Source of the DNA: Isoetes taiwanensis
Taxonomy: Eukaryota > Streptophyta > Lycopodiopsida > Isoetales > Isoetaceae
Direction of reading: 5' to 3'
Assembly (NCBI GenBank): GCA_021234155.1
Contig: JAJEKV010000033.1
Location: forward strand, 8,837,641 to 8,901,640
DNA length: 64,000 nucleotides
In this document: positions 56,539 to 64,000 of the stretch, piece by piece
Layout of the letters: every line of letters starts with the position of its first letter
Numbering within the stretch: position 1 is the first letter of the stretch
Translations under genes and position numbers: made by a program
Notes under the pieces: generated by a model
What the model was told of the DNA's origin: nothing
Databases searched by the model: none
Seen by the model: only the letters and a program-made list of their open reading frames with translations

Positions 56539-58365
56539 TAAAGGACGATAGTCTTAAAGGTCTACCCAGCTATTAAGGCTTGTATTTCTATATCCGCTTG
56601 GCATATTGGTATCACATTTGACACATGCATGCACCAACCACATAAATGACAATTTAAGCCAAAAGCTTTCTACCCTCCACATAATATCATCATATGAAAA
56701 ATGCCAATAACTTTATTTATGATGACCAACACAAGATTTGACCATAAGATACGTGCATGTGTTTACTTCTACAACCTCTTTATATAAAATGTATGTCTAT
56801 CTTGCATGTAACCATAGGCTATGTCAAATACACGTGTCGCAATGCAAGGTACACATGTATTTTTCATATGTAGCACAATGATTTGGGATAAAGAAGGTAT
56901 AATTGTATTGTATGATTTGGTGAATGTACTTTAGGGAGTGTATAATGCTTACGGCTAGAGAGAACCCTGTATTTACTTATTTAAAATCATATTGTTCAAT
57001 GTTCTAGCCCCTTCATTTATTTATATTCTTACTTCCATGTGGCTCAAATGCATGCATGCCCTAAAAATGTACAAATAGCCATGCAACAGATTATGTTAAG
57101 TGGATTGACAAGTTTTGCAAGTTCTAGCATCTGCAACAAGAGTGACTGGGCAAATCCTTCAACAAATTTACAAGTTCACCAAGAGCGAGGAGCTTCATTA
57201 TCTTAATCAAATTGCCAAATATAATCTCTTCAACATTTTTTGCTTAAGATAAGATAAGACAATCACCCTCTGCAATCTGAGACTACCACCCTCTGCATAT
57301 GTTGCTTCTCTAGCTTCACAGAAATTGCATGAAATAACATCTAGAATGCCTCTTAGACAATCACTTAGGTGAGAATCTTTTCAAGATCTAGGTCATTGAT
57401 GGGTATGCCAAGTCTTATTTGACTATTGCAAAACATTTAATATAGTATCCTCTACAAGGTTACCTAGATGACCGCAATACGAGTTTAATAGAATATGAGA
57501 TTCTAGAAAGAACCATATAATGCTAGCTAAACAATGCACAAAAAGTGATTTTTACTAGTAAATAGGAATGATCTAGAGCACCATTCTGGAGCCTTCAAGT
57601 TCTTGTATTCTGCTCTTTGTATCAAGTATATCCAGTTTCCAATGTATTCTTCATGTACTTTCTGCATCATAGTATTTTCTCTTGTTTTCGCGTAGTTTCA
57701 TAACGACGCCATTTTTATAAATAAGATCATTGAGTTAATGATAGCTGCTACAAGCTCGATCTCCTACCCTCTACTAGTTAAGACAAATTTCAATCTAGAC
57801 ACAAATGGCGGGCACCTGCACAAGCTGGAAGCCAAAACTCCATGTCCTAAGGTTTAGGCACATTAGTAGGCTCATTAGCTTAAAGTGACAATTGGTCCAT
57901 TTAGATCTATGGGGTGGCTCCACATGGTGAGGTGATGATTCATTATCTAGATAACAGGGATTAACTAAGTTAAGTTCCCCAGCCTTTCCATATGTTGGAT
58001 GTCCACATTCTAATCTTGTACATGTCTATTGTGTCGATATGTACGATGATGTGTCTGTCTAATATACATATCCATACCATATATTCTGTGGTAAAATCAC
58101 AGAGTACTATTAGTTTCCTATCCATATTGCCACATTTTTAGCATGCACTCTTGCAAACATTGAATTAGGTGAAAGTAACATGCTCGCTCTTTGGGTTCAT
58201 GCTCTTGTATTCTGTTGTTATATCATATCTTATTTAGTTACTTGCATATTTTCTAGTATTTTCTCTTATTTTCATGTAGGTTGTGACAATTTGAACCGGA
58301 ATCCCTTTACTGGTTCTAGTCTACTTGAGCCTAAGTTATTTCTGTCTTCATATTTCATATTTTGC
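56539..58365. other. Intergenic, no gene recognised
   Basis: AT-rich with short frames. 56630-56760 resembles 29380-29700 (old repeat). GCATCATAGTATTTTCTCTTGTTTTC near 57665 recurs in similar form near 58250. Confidence 0.4.
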
Positions 58366-58369
58366 CACC

Positions 58370-58590
58370 ATGGAGGAGGTTACAACTTTGTTATAGCAGG
58401 TCCAATAAATTGTTCAAGTATATCAGCTATTGCAATTAGATAATGAGGAGTTCCAAGGATGGATAGCCTTTCATGAACCAGCTTCTAAGTCTGGATTGAG
58501 GCCATCAAACTTTTAAGATTAGCTTGCCCGAGAGATTAGATGATGCTTGGTCCAAGCTTCATGGTTTTCTGAATTAGATTCGGTTGTGAT
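58370..58590 (+). pseudogene. Ty3/gypsy gag relic, N-terminal part
   Basis: From 58370 the plus strand reads MEEVTTLL, then QLLQLDNEEFQGWIAFHEPA, and after a stop or two KISLPERLDDAWSKLHGFLN (about 58516-58575). The last segment fits the conserved gag block KxxLPExFDGxxxKxxGFLNQ of Ty3/gypsy elements. Stops interrupt it and no pol follows. It is an isolated relic. Confidence 0.5.
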
Positions 58591-58599
58591 TCAGCCCCT

Positions 58600-60250
58600 C
58601 CCCGGGGGGTACACCTATCCTATAGGGGATATGCCACCTGGGTACATAGGGTTGTAAAAAAACCCCTATATAGGACACTTTTTTATGAAAAAATCCCTAA
58701 CATACTTTCAAATTTTGCATGCATATACCCCCTCCCAATTTTATACGCCATTTATCAATTAAAAAACCCCTCGTATACGGCCTCACGTGAACATTACATA
58801 TACACCGAATATATATACGTAACTTTCTTTACGTATATATAGTTACTAGAAGAATGATATTGAAACTGAATTGAAGTATCATGTTTGATAATGTTTGCTC
58901 ATATGAGTCTCGCATCTCAAAACTCACATCTCAAAACTTTAAGCTTCAGTAATCGTATGCAAATATTAGGTGATTCACTCAAAACTATAGTTTTTACAAC
59001 CCAAGAAAATCATGATATCCAACTAAAGTGGCATTGAAGTAGCGTGAAGCAATAGATAACATGCACACAACATGGCATAATCCAAGGCTGTTTATAATTG
59101 GCCAAAGACTAAGTAACCTTGTTCTTCCCTTTGTCACCTGCAAAATTAATAAGGTGTTGCGCACGGAGGGTTGCCCTCCATGGCCAGAGGGTGAAGTGGC
59201 TTAAATGATACTTCAAAGTCATGTTTTTACAATCAATCAAAATTGCTACTTCAAAACAATAGAGTACTTGATACCATGACTTTATGAGGATTGGCCTGAA
59301 GAGATCTTTGGTGCTCGGCATGGAACAAGGATGGCAGAAGGATAAGGACAAGTGTAATAGAGGAGAGAATGGAAATGAAGACCTCTGATTGGTTTTTTGT
59401 CACGGAGGGCTTCAAAGATCTGAGGAGCAGGTTTTGTAGAGGAATAAAACATTGACGCATAGCCTAACTCCAAACCTCACAAGAAAAAATAAAACCCAAT
59501 GATCGCGGACTTGAAATGCAATTAGAATGTGTCGCGATTGGCATTCTTTTGGACCATTCATGCATTAACCAATGCATGGATTCTCAAGTCGATGGTGTTT
59601 TGTTCCTCGTACATGTAAGTAAATAAACAATTCTATGTAAAAAAAACAACTCTATCCATTTCTCATTTCCCTTATTTCTCTTCTTCGTATCACTTTTGCC
59701 TGGGTAATGGGCACTTATATTGCCATCTATTGACCATCTATCAGCATGAACTTAATAGATTTTATTCGTGAATTTAGCTCATGAATTTACATCATTGAAT
59801 TAGTAAATTTAGAATAAAGCAATGTGGAAATAATACAACAAATTTACAATCCATCCATTTGTCTGCACCTTGATGCATTTAGGAAAAAAATGTACAATCC
59901 ATATTTATACATTTAGGAGGAGGCAATGCAAACAACGTGTACTCTCCATCCACTTGTTTGCACCTCTCAAGTGAGTCTTGGAAAAGCAATATAAGATTAA
60001 TAAATATGTGCAACTAGTGATATCATTGTTGAGTACATGTTTGAAAAAGCGATAAGATTAATAATGTACAAACCATGTATCATTGTTGAGTTTAGTAAAT
60101 GTACAAACAATGCAGCATTGATCAGTAATGTACAAACAATCTATCATTGTTGAGTTTAGTAAATGTACAAATAATGTGACACACCTAGGGGGTTGATGGA
60201 CAAGTTAACGTTTTGAGTCTTAACCATAGGTTAGGAATAATAAATTATAG
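58600..60250. other. Intergenic, no gene recognised
   Basis: AT-rich. Short minus frames at 59109-59473 lack known motifs. GTTGAGTTTAGTAAATGTAC is repeated at 60083 and 60148. Confidence 0.4.
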
Positions 60251-60251
60251 A

Positions 60252-61095
60252 AAATAGAATAGAATAGAATAGAATAGATTTTTTAACGTCCACGGAGACC
60301 AATAGGTCATGGGACCCATACAATGGGCTAGTACAATCATTACTACTAGGATTAAAAGACCCCTGCCTCGAAAGGTTTTCAAGGGAAAAACCTTTGCAGT
60401 AATGATGATACTAGACAAGCAGAGATAATGACTACTGAGGGCTCAGTAATTGCAGACGTTTATCTAGAACCTCAAGTATGTATAATGCCAAGTCATGCAC
60501 AGATGGTGCTCTGAGAAGTTGTGGAAGCGTGGAATGGAATGCTAAGGTCAAAAAATGATTCCGGACTATCTCAAAAGCAGGGCAACTCAGAAGAGTATGG
60601 CTTTCATCTTCAATAACCTGTAACTGGCAACAGGCACATAGTCTCGCTTCTCGCGGCAATTGCGGCCGCTCCCATCTACCTGTCTCAATCCGTAGCCTGT
60701 GGGACCCCGTGCGAATTGATGCAATAGCTACAAGCTTGTTCCTGGACAATGAAGCAAGCAAATAAGCTTGGGGCCCTAGTGCCAAGGTGGGATTTATGTG
60801 TGCATGATAATGACCAGTTTTCACTTGGGCCAAAGTAACTGCGTCCCATATCTTTTGAGAAAAACGAACATTGAGATATTGTTGCAAAAGCTCAGGATCA
60901 GAACTAGCAAGCATCAGGCAGTGCTATGGTTGCACAGCCCAACGGGCAAACCATGTAGTGCAATGCTCTTTCCAACATCGTTTCAAACGCTGAGGAGATT
61001 CAGCCATGGCAAGTGCAAGAACAGGATACCTAACATCATCCATGTGGTGCACCTTGCAGATATCGTGGAAAAGAATAGCAATGGTTGGGAAATAA
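60252..61095 (-). mobile_element. LINE 3' fragment, family C, longest copy, with (TATTC)n tail
   Basis: The plus strand begins with GAATA repeats (60252-60278) and TTTTTTAACGTCCACGG. On the minus strand the open frame 60914-60432 (160 codons) carries RIETGRWERPQLPREARLCA, a CACC knuckle and ESHTLLSC, a zf-RVT-like C-terminus. The same frame continues upstream past a stop (LALAMAESPQRLKRCWKEH) to about 61095. The first 550 bp are nearly identical to 1213-1770. Confidence 0.75.
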
Positions 61096-61099
61096 GTTG

Positions 61100-62250
61100 A
61101 ATACGTTATTTATACCATGGTACCGTGGATATTTAAAGGAAATAGAGGGAATATCCGAATTGAAATAGCAGAGATAAGAATAGGGAAGATAATTTGGACT
61201 TGAAATAGGAAGATTTCTCCTATTAATTGGAAAGGGGAGGATATTTCTCGAAACTTTAGGATTATCTTCCTATATATATGATTAATAGAAAAGAAAAAAG
61301 TAATTTCCGGCAAAAAAAAATCCAAAAATAAATATTTCAGGGCAAAAAAAACCTAAAAAAAATTACATTTGGCATCGGGAAAGGGTTCCAGCAGGGAGGT
61401 CTGAGGTTGAGTTGGGAGCTCTGGGCTGCGAGTTGTACATGCGTGCGGGCGCCTTTGAGCATTCTGCTGTGGCGATTTCAAGATCAGACTGGGATGTGAC
61501 GATTCTGCAGCCAAATGGCCAAATTTCTTAGAAGGGGAAGAACCCTCCTGCACTTACAGATTTGCCGAAACTATGGCGAGATATACAGAGCTTGGGTGTT
61601 CTGTTTGTATGTTAGCAACACAATAACGACAGATTTTGGGTCTTAGCCATAGTGGCTACAACTCCCTTGGTCAAAAAGATTCCGGAGAGCAATTTTTGGC
61701 CTTGAGGTCACACAATTCAAGCTTACATCTCTATTCTAATCTCTTGAGGGAAATAAGGCTGCGGCAGAGTGCTCCCAACTGATCGATAACCAAGAGCATA
61801 TCTGTATCAGAGCATGAAATAAAATGAAAGGCAAAAGTCTTCAAACTAAGCCAGCTATTAGGTAAGAATCATACCTCTGGAGTAAATTTTCGGCTGCAAT
61901 AGACAGATGCGAAAGGTTTCGGTTGATTCTGGCCAACATCGGCTAGGACAGCTCCAGCGGCACATTTAGCTATGGCAGAGCCTTTCGAACCCACCCAGGA
62001 GCCTCTGCAACTCTTCTTCGCTTTTTATGTTGCTCCTGACCTTTTGCACAGGGCCCATGTCAGAGGGATTTGCAACTCTACAGAAGCAGCTTTAAGCCAT
62101 ACCTAAGCTTCTTCTGCCAAGCTTTTGCACACATAAAGCCTTCCCACAAAACCATATGACGATAAGAGTCGAATCGATCGACTCTTTTTCTTTCTTAAAT
62201 TTAGGATTCTAAGTCATGGATCCTGTGCCAGAGTGCCATTATCCAGAATG
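61100..62250. other. Unassigned; possibly retrotransposon flank
   Basis: No supported ORF. On the minus strand 61110-61330 has CTATATATAGG-type sequence and A/T-rich text that could be LTR or promoter sequence, but no matching second LTR is in the window. Confidence 0.35.
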
Positions 62251-62254
62251 CTTC

Positions 62255-64000
62255 TATATAAGAAATGTCTGGTCTCGTATTATTTAACAAATATAGCAGG
62301 AATCCTATCATCTCCCTGTAAGGAACATTTTCCATTTGACTTGCATTTTGTTCTGACTGTATCATATCAGTTAATTTGTGCCCTGGTACAACAGGGGTTT
62401 TTGTCACTTTAGCATTTTCCAGATTAAATCTCTTCAGCATGTTTCTTATATGTCCGATTTGCCTAAGAATCAGAGTTCCTTTTTCTCTGTCCCTGCCTAC
62501 TTCTATTCCCAAAAACTGCCTTAACTCTCCTAAGTTTGTCATGTGAAATTTTACCTTTAAGATATTTTTGCACTGTGATAAACATTCAGGATTATTAGAT
62601 ATCATGATACAGTCATCCACATACAATGCTAGAATGCAAAAATCATCTCCAACTTTGTATCTATAAAGATTTCCATCATTTTTCAATCTTTCAAAGCCTT
62701 GTTTTCTTGAATAGCTATCTATACAAAGATACCATTCTCTTGGTGACTGCCTAAATCTATATAGCACGTTTCAGTTTCCAAACTGAAGTTTCATCTTGTT
62801 CATAGCCTGGTGCTTGTTTCATATATATGTCTTCTTTCAATCTTGCGTTTAAAAAGGCTGTTTTTACATCCATATGATGTATATCTAGGTTCCAAGCATT
62901 TGCAACTACCAATAATACTCTCAGACTTGTAATTCATTGTAATCTTTCCCCTTTTTCTGTGAAAAGCCCTGTGCTACCAATCTTGCCTTGAATCTTTTAC
63001 TTCCATCTGGCCTTTTTACCACATCAAAAGTTTCAGTATCTGTGAACGATTTCATTTCCTCATCCATGGCTTTAATCCACTTTTCCTTATCAACACTTTT
63101 CAATGCTTCTTCATAAGTTTTAGGAACAATATGATCCTCAAGAATTGCTAATATTTGTTCAGGGTCAAGGTGGTCAGTAAGCTTTTCTATTCTCTTACTT
63201 TGACCACTATTCAATCTCCCATATTCTTGAGCATCTATAGGCATGTCCTCCTTTAATTTTTCCACTTGTGTTTTTCTTCTCTTTACCTCATTCTTCTGTA
63301 GTTTTTCACTGTTATTAGCTTTCAAGTGTTCTCTTATTTGTATATCTCTGTTTTCTGAATTCTGGACATCATCTCTAGCTATATTATCATCTCGATTGTT
63401 GCTTTCTAAGCTCTGATCATCACAATAAGGTGCAGACCTGAAACTTACATGTTTTTCAGTCTCCTTTGATAGTTTTGTAGATTTTACCTTCTCTCTATCT
63501 TTGTATAAAGTTTGTTCATCAAAAATAATATCCCTGCTCGGCACTATTTTATTTACCCCTGGGATAAACATTCTGTAGGCTTTACTTTGCTCATCATATC
63601 CAACTAAATATCTAACTTCTGCTTTGTCATCAAGCTTTTTCCTTATTTCATCTGGTATATGAATGTAACCTAAACATCCATTTTGAACATTGTATAATCT
63701 ATATCCTTTTGATTTGTCCAAACTAATTTAGGAATATTACCTTTTAGACTTGCAGTGGGCAGCCTGTTTTGAATGTAAATTGTTGTTTTCAAAGCCTAAA
63801 CTAGAGAATTTTAGCATTGATCTTACTGCATCAAGCAAAGTTCGATTTTTCCTTTCAGCAACTCCATTTTGCTGAGGTGTGAATCTGCATGTCAATTGTC
63901 TTCTAATCTCCTTTGAGTCATATAATAGTTTAAATTGACGTGATAGATACTCTCCTCCTTGATCTGATCTCAGGCATTTGAGTTTGTTTCCTGTTTGTCT
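62255..64000 (-). pseudogene. Ty1/copia pol: integrase end, reverse transcriptase, truncated
   Basis: Reading right to left from the window edge: integrase core with SDQGGEY and FTPQQNGVAERKNR, a frameshift near 63790 (IQNRLPTASLKGNIP then in another frame), the integrase C-terminal domain (YLVGYDEQSKAYRMFIPG, 62921-63721) and a hydrophilic linker. The reverse transcriptase follows with KTYEEALKS, WIKAMDEEMKSF, FKARLVAQGFSQ, then in another frame DIHHMDVKTAFLNA, QSPREW, and the catalytic LYVDD (62201-62767). The alignment stops after RPDISYI (about 62255), so RNase H and the 3' LTR are missing. The 5' part lies outside the window. The order integrase-RT identifies Ty1/copia. Frameshifts make it inactive. 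Confidence 0.85.

Overview
The window looks like a nuclear contig from a large, transposon-rich plant genome. The clues are a five-exon GDSL esterase/lipase gene with GT-AG introns, L1-type LINEs with zf-RVT tails, Ty1/copia and Ty3/gypsy-like LTR elements (one with an initiator-tRNA-Met primer binding site), a Helitron 3' end and nuclear copies of plastid DNA. A fern or other seed-free vascular plant is my best guess. It rests on the fern-like cemA fragment and a DUF7869-type transposon ORF, and it is inference only. One gene, the GDSL gene at 27.3-28.9 kb on the minus strand, looks intact; nearly everything else is mobile DNA or its decay.

Layout. 0-8 kb: fragments of a LINE with a (TATTC)n tail, a 1.7 kb non-autonomous DNA element with perfect 30-bp inverted ends, a polypyrimidine tract split by a LINE-like insertion, and tandem duplications. 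8.3-21.2 kb: a broken DUF7869 ORF followed by an inverted-repeat element (called M1 here), which is itself split by an 11.4 kb LTR retrotransposon (9766-21127, minus orientation, 5-bp target duplication). That retrotransposon carries a second M1 copy collapsed into a ~160-bp-arm palindrome, SINE-like units and satellites, but no intact gag-pol. 21-27 kb: non-coding, with short tandem duplications and a Helitron 3' terminus that abuts one copy of a 194-bp direct repeat. 27-33 kb: the GDSL gene, LINE relics and a plastid cemA fragment. 33-36.8 kb: a LINE-like non-autonomous element with a 10-bp target duplication, beside two almost identical LINE 3' ends facing each other.

37-56 kb is the most informative part, a nest at least four insertions deep that can be read base by base. 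M1 copy 3 (37.17-55.96 kb) holds a LINE (LINE-A, 37358-55682, plus). LINE-A ORF1 is interrupted by a 690-bp Mutator-like miniature element, and its ORF2 by an 11.2 kb CACTA-like element (42045-53232). The CACTA-like element holds a small inverted-repeat element and a second LINE (LINE-B, about 47297-52940, minus). Removing each insertion plus one target duplication restores the reading frame or the alignment of the host. 56-64 kb: a second plastid-like fragment, a gypsy gag relic, a LINE 3' end and the 3' half of a Ty1/copia pol on the minus strand that runs off the window.

I found no tRNA or rRNA genes and no CRISPR. No undescribed multi-gene system is evident. The unusual items are the nested stratigraphy, the Helitron-abutting duplication, the M1 palindrome, the LINEs with pentanucleotide tails, and a GDSL protein with a changed block III.
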